Source of the DNA: RBG-13-66-14 sp964436465
GTDB taxonomy: Bacteria; RBG-13-66-14
Direction of reading: 5' to 3'
Assembly: GCA_964436465.1 (NCBI GenBank)
Contig: CAYTCV010000004.1
Span: 22,827 to 86,826, forward strand
Length of the DNA stretch: 64,000 nucleotides
A model generated the notes under the pieces. The model did not search any database, was not told the DNA's origin, and saw only the letters and a program-made list of their open reading frames with translations. Positions 41,409 to 50,566 of the stretch are shown one piece after another (position 1 is the stretch's first letter; every line of letters starts with the position of its first letter). The position numbers were made by a program, and so were the translations under genes.

Positions 41409-43951
41409 CTACACGAGTTCGCGGGCCTCTTCGACCAGTTCGTAAACATCGATGGTGTCGCCGATGTGTATGTCGTCGAATCGCTCGAGACCGATGCCGC
41501 ACTCGTAGCCCTCGGCGACCTCGCGCACGTCCTCCTTGAACCGCCGGAGGCTCGAGAGCCGGCCCTCGTAAACCAGCCGACCGTCCCGGACCAGCCGGGC
41601 CATGACGTTGCGCTTCACCTTGCCCGAGGTCACGTAGCAGCCGGCGATGATGCCGATTCGGGGGATGCGGAACGTCTCCCGGACCTCCGCCTGCCCCAAC
41701 TCCTGCTCGCGGATTTCCGGGGCGAGCATGCCGCTCACGATGGATTTAATCTCGTCCAGGAGCTCGTAGATTATCCGGAAGAGCTTGACCTGTACGTCCA
41801 TCTTCTGAGCGAGGTTCACCGCCTTGGAATCGGGCACCACGTTGAAACCGACGACCACCGCACCGGTGGCCGCGGCCAGTTGCACGTCCGCTTCGGTCAC
41901 CCCACCGACGGCGGAGTGGATGACCTCGATTTCCACCTCTTCGGAGTTGAACCGGACGAGTGAATCCCGCACGGCCTCCACGGTTCCGTTGACGTCGCCC
42001 TTGATGATGAGGGGCAGCTTGCTCGCCTCCTCGACTCCGCCGGGCTTGAGGAAATCCGCCAGGGTCTTGCGCTTTGCGCTCTCGAGCTTTTCCTCGCGGC
42101 CGGCGGACTGGCGCAGGGAGGCGATGGCGCGGGCCGTCTTCTCGTCGGAAACGGAGATGAAGGAATCGCCCGCCTCGGGGAGACCGTCGAACCCCTGGAT
42201 TTCGCCGGGCGTGCCGGGCGGTATGGACTTCACCGGCCGGCCCTTGTAGTCGGTCATCAGGCGCACCTTGCCGGCCTGCGTACCGCAGACGAAGGCCTGG
42301 CCGATTTTCAGCGTTCCGTCGGTGATGATGACCGTTCCTACGCCGCCCCGGCCTCGGTCTATACGGGTTTCGATGATTACGCCCTGGGGATTGGCGCTTT
42401 CGTCGGCCCTGAGCTCCAGCATCTCGCCGTGGAGGGCGAGGCTCTCCAGGAGTTGCTCCACGCCCTGTCCGGTAACGCCGGACACCTCGCAGAAAGTAGT
42501 CTGACCGCCCCATTCCTCGGGGGCGAGGTTGTACTTGGCGAGTTGACGCCGCACCTTTTCCGCGTCGGCCTCGGGCTTGTCCATCTTGGTGATGGCCACG
42601 ACTATTTCCACGTCGGCGGCACGGGCGTGGTTGATGGCCTCGACGGTCTGGGGCATGACGCCGTCCTCGGCGGCGACCACCAGAACGACGATGTCGGTCA
42701 CCTCGGCGCCCCGGGCCCGCATCGCGGTAAAAGCCTCGTGACCGGGAGTGTCGATGAAGGTGATGGGGCCGTGCTTGGTCGAAACCTGGTAGGCGCCGAT
42801 GTGCTGGGTGATACCCCCCGCCTCACCGGCAGCCACTTCGGTCTGGCGGATGTAGTCCAGCAGGGTGGTCTTGCCGTGGTCCACGTGGCCCAGGACGGCG
42901 ATAATCGGTGGACGCGGTTTCAGCTTGCTCTCGTCGTCGAAATCGGTCGGCAGAACCGCCTCGAAGCCCAACTCGTCCACCAGGCTGGCCACGGTCACGA
43001 TGTCCATCTCCTCGATGGTCCCGTACTCCTCACCGAGCTCGACGAGCTTCGCGAGGACCTCGTCCACCGGGAGGTGAAGCATGTCGGCCAACTCGATGGG
43101 GGTGATGGGCCGCGAGATGTGAACCCTTTTCGCCTCTTCCTTGGGCTTGGACCTCGTCTTGCGGCTGGTTCGCAGCTCGTGAATCATCACCGAGCTCGAC
43201 TTCCGACGGCGACGGCGGCGACGACGGCGAACGGTCTTGGGCGGCTTTTTCGTCGGGGCGGTCGTCAGGCCCAGGTCCTCGGCGGCGTGGCCGGTACCGA
43301 CCTCGGCGACGGTGATCGTNNNNNNNNNNCGGCGGCAACCGGTTTCTCCGGACGGAAGAGCACCCGCGAGCCACCGGGCCTTTCTTCCTCTTCCTCTTCC
43401 TGGGCCTCGAAATCGGGTCGCTTGATGTCGCGCCGGGGAGCCACCGGAGTGGTCACGGGGCTCGCCGCTTCCTCCAGGGTCTCCTCTACGGGCGTCTCCT
43501 TCTCCACCTCCGGGGCGGTCTTTTTCGCCCTGGGCTTGGCCGCGCCCTTGAGATGGACTTTGGGGGCGGTGAGGATTTCATCCCCGGTCTCGACGCCGAC
43601 CTCCCGCTCCTCGGAAACGGTGTCGTCCTCGGTCTGGACGACCTCCTCCCGGGGGTGATGGCGGACGCGGACCCGGGGCTTGTCTGCGTTGCGCTTCGTC
43701 CCCACGGATTCGGCCCGGGCACGGGCCTTCTCCTCCAGGGTCACCGGTTTCCTCACCCGTCGGGCTTTGGGCGGTTTTTCGAAGGAGGAGTCGGCCAACG
43801 CCTGCGCCTTGAACTTCGTGCGCAGCAGCTTCTCCTGCTCGGGGTTGACCGACGACATGTGGCCGGTCACCTCGATACCCAGGGAGCGCATCCTGGCGAC
43901 GAGGAGCTTTGACGGGATGCCGAATTCTTTTGCCAGCTCGTGGACCCTCAT
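41409..43951 (-). CDS. infB: Translation initiation factor IF-2, interrupted by an assembly gap
   Basis: IF-2 is the GTPase that places initiator tRNA on the ribosome. The first part (43951 down to 43330) encodes the N-terminal domain MRVHELAKEFGIPSKLL and a charged linker. Ten Ns fill 43320-43329. The second part resumes in another frame with ITVAEVGTGHAAEDLGL, an Arg-rich stretch, then the G domain: GHVDHGKTTLLDYI (G1), DTPGHEAF (G3) and ITKMD (G4), followed by domains II-IV to the end. Frames join only if the true gap length is 2 modulo 3, so the break is an assembly artefact. In G4 Thr replaces the usual Asn. It is the last gene of the operon. Confidence 0.95.
43320..43329. other. Assembly gap (ten Ns) inside infB
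   Basis: Ten undetermined bases lie in the low-complexity linker of IF-2. The reading frame on the two sides differs by one base, so the placeholder length is not the real one. Confidence 0.98.
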
Positions 43952-44103
43952 GACCTTCTAAAACCCTCTTGCACCGTGTGCTTCTTGACCAACTACAGGA
44001 TGCGTTCTTCGGTGGGAAACGTCTTTCTGATAGTCTCTTTCCCCACGAGCCTCCCGGCGCACATCAGGCCGCGGATTCCCCGGGGAAACGCCCGGGCGGA
44101 TTT

Positions 44104-45378
44104 CTATAAATCCTCTTCCTCCAGGAGCTTCTTGGCGGCGACGATGAGCTTCTCCGCCGTCTTCGGGCCGATGCCTTTGGCCTGGGACAGGTTCTCCGCC
44201 GATGCCGCCGCCACGGCCTCCACGCCGTCGAAACCGGCCGCGAAAAGATTTATCGCCGTGGACTCGCCGACTCCGGGCAGGCAGGTCAGGTCGGCGACGA
44301 CCTCCTCCTGCTCCTCCTGGGCCGAGAGGGCCGTCTTCTCCTCCTCGTACTGCTCGGGGCTGCGCACGTCGATGCGGACCCCGACCAGCCGCGAGGCGAG
44401 CTTGATATTCCGCCCGCCCTTGCCGATGGCCACCGACAGCTTCTCCTCGGGAACGACGACCAGAACCCGCTCGTTGGTCTCGTCGTACTCGGCCCGCAGA
44501 ACCTCCACCGGGTTGAAGGCGTGCTTGGCGAACCGGAGCATGTCCCGGTCCCACAGGACGAGGTCCACCCGCTCCTGGTCCAGCTCGCGCACGATGGACT
44601 GAATGCGGTAGCCGCGCAGCCCCACGCAGGTGCCCACGGCATCCACGTTGGGGTCGTTGGAGCGGACGGCGACCTTGGTGCGGAAACCGGCGTCGCGGGC
44701 GATGGCGGCTATATCAACCGTCCCGTCGGCCACCTCGGGAATCTCCTGGGCGAAGAGCTGCTCCACCAGGCCCGGATGGCGCCGGGAGAGGATGATTTGC
44801 GGGCTGCGGTTGGTCTTGCGCACCTCGAGCACGAAGGCCTTGACGCGGTCCCCCTTGCGGTACTGCTCGCGGGGTATACGCTCGGAGTAGGGCATGATGC
44901 CGTCGGTGCGTCCCAGGTCTATGACGATTCCGCCGGCGGAGTCGCCCTGGACGATGCCGTTGATGAGGGTCCCCTCGCGGTGCTTGAACTCGTCGAAGAT
45001 GGTGTCCCGCTCGGCCTCCCGGATGCGCTGCATGACGACCTGTTTGGCGGTCTGGGCGGCGGAGCGGCCGAACTCGGCCGTGTCCACCTCGATGTCCAGC
45101 TCATCGCCGATGACCACCTCGCTGCCGGCCAGATACCGCGCGTCCTTCTGCGAAATCTCCGTGATGTGGTCCTTGACCCGGCGCACGACCTTCTTGGTCA
45201 GCCAGACCAGGACCCGTCCCTCGTCCAGGTCCACCTGGGACGTGATGATGGCGTGTTCGCCGAACCGGCGCCGGCCGGCGGCCATGAGACCGGCCTCCAG
45301 GGCTTCGTAGAGGATGTCCTGCTCGATGCCCTTGTTCCGCGCGATGGCTTCCAGAGCCTGGATGAAGTCGTAGTCCAT
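44104..45378 (-). CDS. nusA: Transcription termination/antitermination factor NusA
   Basis: NusA binds RNA polymerase and controls pausing, termination and antitermination. The N-terminal domain begins MDYDFIQALEAIARNKGI. The S1 domain (about 135-200) contains GTLINGIVQGDSAGGIVIDLG. The KH domains (about 205-345) contain DPNVDAVGTCVGLRGYRI and the GXXG segment SVAIGKGGRNIKLASRLVG. The C-terminus (about 360-424) has one helix-hairpin-helix unit, LTCLPGVGESTAINLFAAGF, and a second, AKGIGPKTAEKLI. It follows rimP by 12 bases and is followed by 152 bases without a recognisable ylxR gene before infB. Confidence 0.96.
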   Translation of the reverse strand: MDYDFIQALEAIARNKGIEQDILYEALEAGLMAAGRRRFGEHAIITSQVDLDEGRVLVWLTKKVVRRVKDHITEISQKDARYLAGSEVVIGDELDIEVDTAEFGRSAAQTAKQVVMQRIREAERDTIFDEFKHREGTLINGIVQGDSAGGIVIDLGRTDGIMPYSERIPREQYRKGDRVKAFVLEVRKTNRSPQIILSRRHPGLVEQLFAQEIPEVADGTVDIAAIARDAGFRTKVAVRSNDPNVDAVGTCVGLRGYRIQSIVRELDQERVDLVLWDRDMLRFAKHAFNPVEVLRAEYDETNERVLVVVPEEKLSVAIGKGGRNIKLASRLVGVRIDVRSPEQYEEEKTALSAQEEQEEVVADLTCLPGVGESTAINLFAAGFDGVEAVAAASAENLSQAKGIGPKTAEKLIVAAKKLLEEEDL

Positions 45379-45390
45379 TCTCGAAGGAGC

Positions 45391-45903
45391 CTACCGTTTC
45401 CTGGACCTCTTCCCCGAAGGCTCGGGGAAGGTGAAATGCAACCGCAACGTGGCTATATCTTCCCGTTCCACCCGCCGGGGGTCCTCCCCCGGAATCTCCA
45501 AGGTAACGCTCTCGGCGTCGAAGGCGCTCAGGCGTCCGACGAGGTTGTCCCCGCCGCGCCGGAAGCGCACCTCGACCTCTTTCCCGACGCCCCAGGCCAG
45601 CTCCAGCTCGCTCACCAGCCTGCGGACGATGCCGGGGGAACCCACGGTCAACTGAAACTCGCCCAGCCCGGGCATCTCAGCTTCGAGCACGGTCGAGAGA
45701 TAGCGGGTCAGGCGGGCGTATTCGCCCACGTTCAGGCCGTGCACGCCGTCCGCCGGCGCCTCGTCGCGGTCCACCGCCAGGTCCAGCTTCAGAGACCCCC
45801 GACTGAGCGCTACCGTGCACTCGACCAGCAGGAGTCCTTCAAGGGCCAGTAGCGGCTGCACCAATCCGACGACGGCGTCATGAATTTCGGCGGCCCGGCT
45901 CAT
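45391..45903 (-). CDS. rimP: Ribosome maturation factor RimP, divergent
   Basis: RimP helps assemble the 30S subunit. The N-terminal domain contains GLLLVECTVALSRGSLKLDL and the central segment FQLTVGSPGIVRRL, a variant of the family LEVSSPGxxRPL. The C-terminal SH3-like domain (VEVRFRRGGDNLVGRLSAF) is followed by a basic tail. Several usually conserved residues differ, so identity rests on these motifs and on the rimP-nusA-infB order, which is widely conserved. I chose the ATG at 45903 with GGGTGG about five bases upstream; a GTG nine bases earlier is possible. Confidence 0.88.
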   Translation of the reverse strand: MSRAAEIHDAVVGLVQPLLALEGLLLVECTVALSRGSLKLDLAVDRDEAPADGVHGLNVGEYARLTRYLSTVLEAEMPGLGEFQLTVGSPGIVRRLVSELELAWGVGKEVEVRFRRGGDNLVGRLSAFDAESVTLEIPGEDPRRVEREDIATLRLHFTFPEPSGKRSRKR

Positions 45904-45985
45904 TCCGACCACCCGGGTCGAAGCGGGCGACGTTCACGCCGCCGCGCGCATAGTAACACAACGCCGGAGTCAAGTCCAGCGGGGG

Positions 45986-47410
45986 CTAGTCCCGGAGCCT
46001 CTTTGTCAAGGTTTTACCGAACAGCTCGACGTACCTCTCCGCCGAACGGGACCAGGGGTATCGGGAGGCGAAGGCCCGCCGAACCATCCCGGCCCAGGCT
46101 TTCTCATCGGAAAAGGCCTCCAAGGCCCGCTTTACAGTGTCGAGGAAGGCCGACGGAACGTAGTCCGTGAAGGCGAAGCCGTTTTCACCCTCACGGATGG
46201 TGTCGGCCAGCCCCCCCGTAGCGCGGACCAGCGGCACCGTCCCATAGGCCAGGGCGATGAGTTGGCCCAACCCGCAGGGCTCGTACCGGCTCGGCATGAG
46301 GAACAGGTCCGCCCCGGCGTAGATGCGCTGGGCCAGGGCCGCGTCGTAGGCCAGCCGCACGCCGCACTTCTTCGGATGCCGCGCGGCCAGGGCCTCGAAA
46401 AGCGCGTGGTACTTCGGGTCGCCGGTCCCCAGGAGGGCGAGCTGCAGGTCCCGGTCGAAGAAGTCGCCGGAAATCTTCTCGAAGAGGTCCAGCCCCTTCT
46501 GGTCGGCCAGGCGGGTAACCATGCCGAAGAGCGGAACGTCCGCCCTCTCGGGCAGACCGTACTCCCGCTGGAGGTCGGCCTTGCACAGCGCCTTGCCCCC
46601 GGGGTCTTCGGCCGAATAGTTGACGGCGAGGTCGGCGTCCACGGCGGGATTCCAGAGCTCGTAATCAATCCCGTTCAGGACGCCGAACAGGTCTGCGGAG
46701 CGTGATTTCAGCACCCCCTCCAGCCCGTAGCCGAACTCCGGCGTCTGGATTTCCCGGGCGTAGGTCTCGCTCACCGTGGTCAGAATTTCCGCGAAGACCA
46801 GGCCGGCCTTGAGGTAGTTCACCTTGCCGTAGTACTCGACGCCCCCCTCGGCGGCGAACACCCCGTCGCCCAGGCCGATGAGGGGCAGCGCCTCGCCGGG
46901 GGGGAAGTTGCCCATGTAGGCCAGGTTGTGGATGGTGAAGAGGGTGCCGGGAGAAAAGGAATAGCCGCCCTTCTTCAGCAGCAAGGGGACCAGCGCCGTC
47001 TGCCAGTCGTGGCAGTGGATGACGTCGGGGATGAAGCAGGCCGCCTCAGCCGCGGCGAGCAGGGCCTTGGCAAAAAAGGCGAAACGGGCTGCGTTGTCGG
47101 AAAAATCCGCCCCGTCCTCGCCGTACAGCCCCGGTCGGTCGAAGAATCGCGGGCAGTCGATGAACCAGGCCTCGTAGCCCTGGCTTTTATCCCGCAATAA
47201 ATCGAAGGCCACGCGCTCCCCGCCGAGTTCGACGCCCAGGCCGGTCATCACGGTCTTTAGTTCCTGCGTAACCTTGGCGTAGCGCGGCATGACGAGGCGT
47301 ACATCGTGCCCCAATTCGGCGAATTCCCCGGGCAGGGCGCCGGCCACGTCGGCCAGCCCGCCGGTCTTGGCGTAGGGGACCACTTCGCTCGCGGCGATGA
47401 GTATCTTCAC
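45986..47410 (-). CDS. glgA: Glycogen (starch) synthase, ADP-glucose type
   Basis: This GT5 enzyme extends alpha-1,4-glucan chains using ADP- or UDP-glucose. The N-terminal sugar-nucleotide motif KTGGLADVAGALP is intact, as are HCHDWQTALVP, LFTIHNLAYMGNFP and the C-terminal catalytic loop SRYEPCGLGQLIALAYG with RATGGLADTI. The length (474) fits. The start is GTG with AAGGAG upstream, ten bases after the methyltransferase gene. No other glycogen genes (glgB, glgC, glgP) lie in the window. The enzyme identity is secure. Confidence 0.95.
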   Translation of the reverse strand: MKILIAASEVVPYAKTGGLADVAGALPGEFAELGHDVRLVMPRYAKVTQELKTVMTGLGVELGGERVAFDLLRDKSQGYEAWFIDCPRFFDRPGLYGEDGADFSDNAARFAFFAKALLAAAEAACFIPDVIHCHDWQTALVPLLLKKGGYSFSPGTLFTIHNLAYMGNFPPGEALPLIGLGDGVFAAEGGVEYYGKVNYLKAGLVFAEILTTVSETYAREIQTPEFGYGLEGVLKSRSADLFGVLNGIDYELWNPAVDADLAVNYSAEDPGGKALCKADLQREYGLPERADVPLFGMVTRLADQKGLDLFEKISGDFFDRDLQLALLGTGDPKYHALFEALAARHPKKCGVRLAYDAALAQRIYAGADLFLMPSRYEPCGLGQLIALAYGTVPLVRATGGLADTIREGENGFAFTDYVPSAFLDTVKRALEAFSDEKAWAGMVRRAFASRYPWSRSAERYVELFGKTLTKRLRD

Positions 47411-47420
47411 AGACCTCTCC

Positions 47421-48212
47421 TTACTGTGGCAATCGGACCCGGATAATCAAAAAAAACGGCACGCGGCGTGAATCCGCCAGCAAGGGAAACCTCTCGGCCG
47501 TCTCCTCGGAGGCCCTCGGCTCGCAGATATGTTCCAGGACGAAACCGGCCTCCGCCAGGGTGTTGAAGTAGAAGCTCAACGGGCGGTGGAAGTCGGGAAT
47601 CCTGAACTTCGGCAGCGTCTCCCGGAGCTCCTCCGGCGCGTGGCAGAACATCCACTCGCAGATTTCGCCATCGAGCTCACGAAAGTAGTCGGCGACGGAG
47701 AGCGCGACGTGGCGGCCGTCCCCGTCCTCAATCCATTTGCGGTACGGCGTGTCGGTGCAGGGATGGGTGATGGAGAACTGGAGAAATCCGCCGGGCTTCA
47801 GGACTCTTTTCACCTCGGCGAAGGCCGCTTCCTGGTCCGGCATGTCCATAAAACTCATGAAGGCGGTGACGAAATCGAAGGTTTTGGGCGCGAAGGGCAG
47901 GCGGCCGCCGTCGGCGACGATGTAGGTGATGTCCGGTGTCTCATCCTCGACGAAGTCCGCGGCCAGCCGGACGAAATTTTGCGAAACGTCCAGGGCGGTC
48001 ATCCGCGCCCCGCGGCTGGCCAACTGGCGCGTGTTGGCCCCCTCGCCGCAGCCGATATCCAAACCGTTGAGCCCCGTAACGTCGGGTAGCATTGAAAGGA
48101 AGGCCGGCGTGTTGAACCGGTCGCGGCAGACGTCGCAGCCCATGCGCGCCAGCCGCGTCCACACCGGCGCGTTTACATCCCAGTACCGTCCGACTTCGCG
48201 CGAGTCCATCAT
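47421..48212 (-). CDS. SAM-dependent methyltransferase (Methyltransf_11 type)
   Basis: This soluble 263-residue class I methyltransferase has motif I GLDIGCGEGANTRQLASRG, the acidic MTALDVSQNFV, and the post-motifs GRLPFAPKTFDFVTAFMSF and VLKPGGFLQFSITHPC. The C-terminal cap is rich in Phe and Trp and may bind a small hydrophobic or quinone-like substrate; this is not diagnostic. The ATG at 48212 overlaps the stop of the upstream gene (ATGA), so the two are coupled, and glgA follows ten bases downstream. No functional link to glycogen synthesis is obvious. Confidence 0.83.
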   Translation of the reverse strand: MMDSREVGRYWDVNAPVWTRLARMGCDVCRDRFNTPAFLSMLPDVTGLNGLDIGCGEGANTRQLASRGARMTALDVSQNFVRLAADFVEDETPDITYIVADGGRLPFAPKTFDFVTAFMSFMDMPDQEAAFAEVKRVLKPGGFLQFSITHPCTDTPYRKWIEDGDGRHVALSVADYFRELDGEICEWMFCHAPEELRETLPKFRIPDFHRPLSFYFNTLAEAGFVLEHICEPRASEETAERFPLLADSRRVPFFLIIRVRLPQ

Positions 48213-48931
48213 TTCAATATCACCCTCAACGACTTCCACTGAAAGAGTGAGGCATAAAAATGCTCATTCCACCTACAGTTAAAATCTTTTATTAAACCTT
48301 CCAAGTTATCCTGTTCATAATAATCCGACCAATCGATATTTTGATAAGCGTAAATCCTCACACCTTCAGTAGATTTATAACACACTGATATATATGGACT
48401 GTTTGGAAGCGAAAATAAGCGATACCAATCTACCAGTGTCGTATCGTATTCCCTCGATATTTCCGCCATTTGTTCTGGAACCGAACAAAACGGAGGTATC
48501 GGCCCATCCTCACGCCAATACAATGGTCCGGAAGTTAATAAATTTGAAATATATAACGACTTATACCGCTTCATTTGTCGATGGTGTTCAAGAATATCGT
48601 TGTTTTCCTCTGAATAGACGCCGGTCAGAAACGGCTCCATATAGTTCTTATACATCTCGGTGTTTAATTCCTGATAATCGTGGAAAGTGAACTCGTGTAT
48701 ATCCATTGTATCAACAATGAAATACCAGCCGACAACGGTTTCCTCGTCGGTTATGTCGTACACCGGCTCGCCGGGGCCGACGCTCGAACCGGGGAAGTAC
48801 CTCTCAGCGTAGAACGCGGCGGCCTTTGCGGCCAGGTCGCGGCCGACCTCCCGAAGCTCCGGCTCGGTGTCGCACAATTCGGCCGACACGCACCCGGCGA
48901 CCAATATCAATAGTAAAGTAATCGGACACAT
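48209..48931 (-). CDS. Lipoprotein of unknown function with mixed base composition
   Basis: The signal peptide MCPITLLLILVAGC ends in a lipobox. The mature 225 residues are rich in Tyr, Glu and Asp (NTEMYKNYMEPFLTGVY, YAYQNIDWSDYYEQDN) and match no family I know. The first 70 codons have the GC-rich usage of the neighbours. From about 48700 down to 48220 the gene turns strikingly AT-rich, with many codons ending in A or T. The reading frame is intact and it ends with an ATGA overlap into the methyltransferase gene. The C-terminal part may have been acquired recently. It probably sits in the periplasm or outer membrane. Confidence 0.72.
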   Translation of the reverse strand: MCPITLLLILVAGCVSAELCDTEPELREVGRDLAAKAAAFYAERYFPGSSVGPGEPVYDITDEETVVGWYFIVDTMDIHEFTFHDYQELNTEMYKNYMEPFLTGVYSEENNDILEHHRQMKRYKSLYISNLLTSGPLYWREDGPIPPFCSVPEQMAEISREYDTTLVDWYRLFSLPNSPYISVCYKSTEGVRIYAYQNIDWSDYYEQDNLEGLIKDFNCRWNEHFYASLFQWKSLRVILK

Positions 48932-49001
48932 TCTCGACTCCGCCCAAGCGAAGGCGGCCCACGGAGGACCGCCCCCGTCAGGGATTTTTCAAGTACCCGG
49001 C

Positions 49002-50171
49002 CTACTTGGCCATGCCGATTTTCTGCGCCTTCTGCAGCAGCTTGCCCTCGGTCTGAATCGCCGGGGCGATGATGATTTCCGTGTTCTGCATTTCCTTGAT
49101 GTTGTGCGCCCCCACGTTGCCCATGCTGGTCCGCAGCGCGCCGACCAGGTTCTGGCTGCCGTCGTCCAGCTCGGCGGGGCCGAAGAGGATGCGCTCCAGG
49201 GATGCGTTCTGGCCTACGTGGACCCGCGTGCCGCGCGGGAGGTTGGCGTGGGGCGTGGCCATGCCCCAGTGGTAGCCGCGGCCCGGGGCCTCGAAGGCCT
49301 TGGCGAAGGGCGAGCCTATCATCACCGCGTCGGCGCCGGCGGCGAAGGCCTTGCAGATGTCCCCGCCGACCCGCATCCCGCCGTCGGTGATGACGGGCAC
49401 GTAGCGGCCGGTCATCTTGTAGAAGCGGTCGCGGGCGTAGGCGCAGTCTACGGTGGTGGTGATTTGCGGCACGCCGATTCCCAGGACGCCGCGGGTGGTG
49501 CAGGCCGCCCCCGGTCCGACGCCGCAGAAAATACCGTCGACCCCGGTTTTCATCAGGGCGTAGGTGACCTCGTAGGTGGTCGTGTTGCCCACCATGACCG
49601 GAATGCCCCGCTGGTGCATCTGCGCGTTGAAGTCGACGAAGTTCAGCGAATCGTAGCTCTTCGATTCGTGCTCGACGGTGGCCACGGTGGACTGGACGAC
49701 GAATATATCGCAGCCGGCCTCGGCGGCCAGGGGCCCGAATTCGGCGGCGCGCTGCGGGATGGCGCTCACCACGGCGGGCGCTCCTCCGGCCTTGATTTCC
49801 TCCACCCGACGGCCGACCAGCTCTTTCTTGATGGGCTCCTCGTAAAGCTTCTGGAGCAGATGGGTGCTCTCGTCGGGCTTCGCGGCGCCTATGCGGTCCA
49901 GCACCTCGCCGGGGTCGGCGAAGCGGGTCTGAACCCCTTCGAGATTTAAAACGGCGAATCCGCCCAGCCGCCCGAACTCCACCGCGAATTTAACGTCCAC
50001 CACGCCGTCCATGGCCGAGGCGACGATGGGAACCCCGAAGCCCTTCCCGGCGACCTCCCAGGAGATGTCCACGTCGTCTGGATTGATGGTCAGACTCCCC
50101 GGAACCAGCGCCACGTCGTCGAAGCCGAAACACTGCCGGGCCTTGCGACCGATACCGATATACTTGCCCAT
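49002..50171 (-). CDS. guaB3: GuaB3-family IMP dehydrogenase-related protein
   Basis: This TIM-barrel enzyme is related to IMP dehydrogenase and GMP reductase but has no CBS domains. Residues 8-60 contain the phosphate-loop start (FGFDDVALVPG), then MDGVVDVKFAVEFGRLGG. The catalytic loop is GPGAACTTRGVLGIG with the active-site cysteine; VITDGGMRVGGDICKAFAAGADAVMIGSPFA binds the nucleotide phosphate. GAGGAG seven bases before the ATG fixes the start. The 389-residue length and the FGFDDVAL start match the GuaB3 group rather than GuaB. It acts in purine nucleotide metabolism; the precise reaction of the family is less certain. Confidence 0.9.
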   Translation of the reverse strand: MGKYIGIGRKARQCFGFDDVALVPGSLTINPDDVDISWEVAGKGFGVPIVASAMDGVVDVKFAVEFGRLGGFAVLNLEGVQTRFADPGEVLDRIGAAKPDESTHLLQKLYEEPIKKELVGRRVEEIKAGGAPAVVSAIPQRAAEFGPLAAEAGCDIFVVQSTVATVEHESKSYDSLNFVDFNAQMHQRGIPVMVGNTTTYEVTYALMKTGVDGIFCGVGPGAACTTRGVLGIGVPQITTTVDCAYARDRFYKMTGRYVPVITDGGMRVGGDICKAFAAGADAVMIGSPFAKAFEAPGRGYHWGMATPHANLPRGTRVHVGQNASLERILFGPAELDDGSQNLVGALRTSMGNVGAHNIKEMQNTEIIIAPAIQTEGKLLQKAQKIGMAK

Positions 50172-50517
50172 AGGCTCTCTCCTCAGTCGGTAAAAATATC
50201 CTGGCTCACCAATACAACAAGGCGGCCCAAAGGCCACCTTGCAAAGCTCTTCTTCCGCCGGGCGATTCGGTAAACCACGTCATTCCCTGGGCTTGAATCG
50301 GTTATCACCTCATCCGGGAAGTCTTCTATACGACCGGGTATCCCTGCGGTTTTTTCTCGGGGCCTGAAAAACGCCATCCCCTTGAAAACGCCGGACTTCC
50401 TCCCACCATATAAAAAACGCCCTTACGGGCCACCCTTCCCGTGGAGAGATAATATCACAGTCGGGAGATATTTGCAAACCGGAAAATCTGACGGGGACTC
50501 CGGTGGGAAACTCCGGC
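50172..50517. other. Intergenic leader region between guaB3 and the sugar dehydrogenase gene
   Basis: This gap contains an imperfect stem AAGGCGGCC/GGCCACCTT (about 50219-50240), which would fall in the guaB3 leader, and an open frame on the minus strand (50183-50377) discussed in the findings. I see no RNA gene. Confidence 0.4.
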
Positions 50518-50546
50518 TTGCCTACGCCGACGCGCTCTGGTACGAT
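50518..50546 (+). promoter_or_regulatory. Promoter of the sugar dehydrogenase-acetyltransferase operon
   Basis: TTGCCT (50518-50523), 17 bases, TACGAT (50541-50546), each 4/6. A CAGGAGG ribosome site follows almost at once, so the leader is very short. Confidence 0.5.
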
Positions 50547-50566
50547 GTGGCGACACAGGAGGCGCC

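Noticed and set aside
43265..43951. infB as a frameshifted pseudogene
   Set aside because: The frame change coincides exactly with ten Ns, so it reflects the placeholder length, and both halves are otherwise intact.
43952..44103. A YlxR gene hidden in the nusA-infB gap
   Set aside because: The only frame starting with ATG is 23 codons long and lacks the RxCxxC-type residues of YlxR.
44521..45852. A 443-codon open frame on the plus strand
   Set aside because: It runs antisense to nusA and rimP, which are both clearly real.
48867..49949. A 360-codon open frame on the plus strand
   Set aside because: It is antisense to guaB3, whose motifs are intact.
50412..50430. A minus-strand terminator
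   Set aside because: GCCC/GGGC is only four pairs long, and no minus-strand gene ends to its right.
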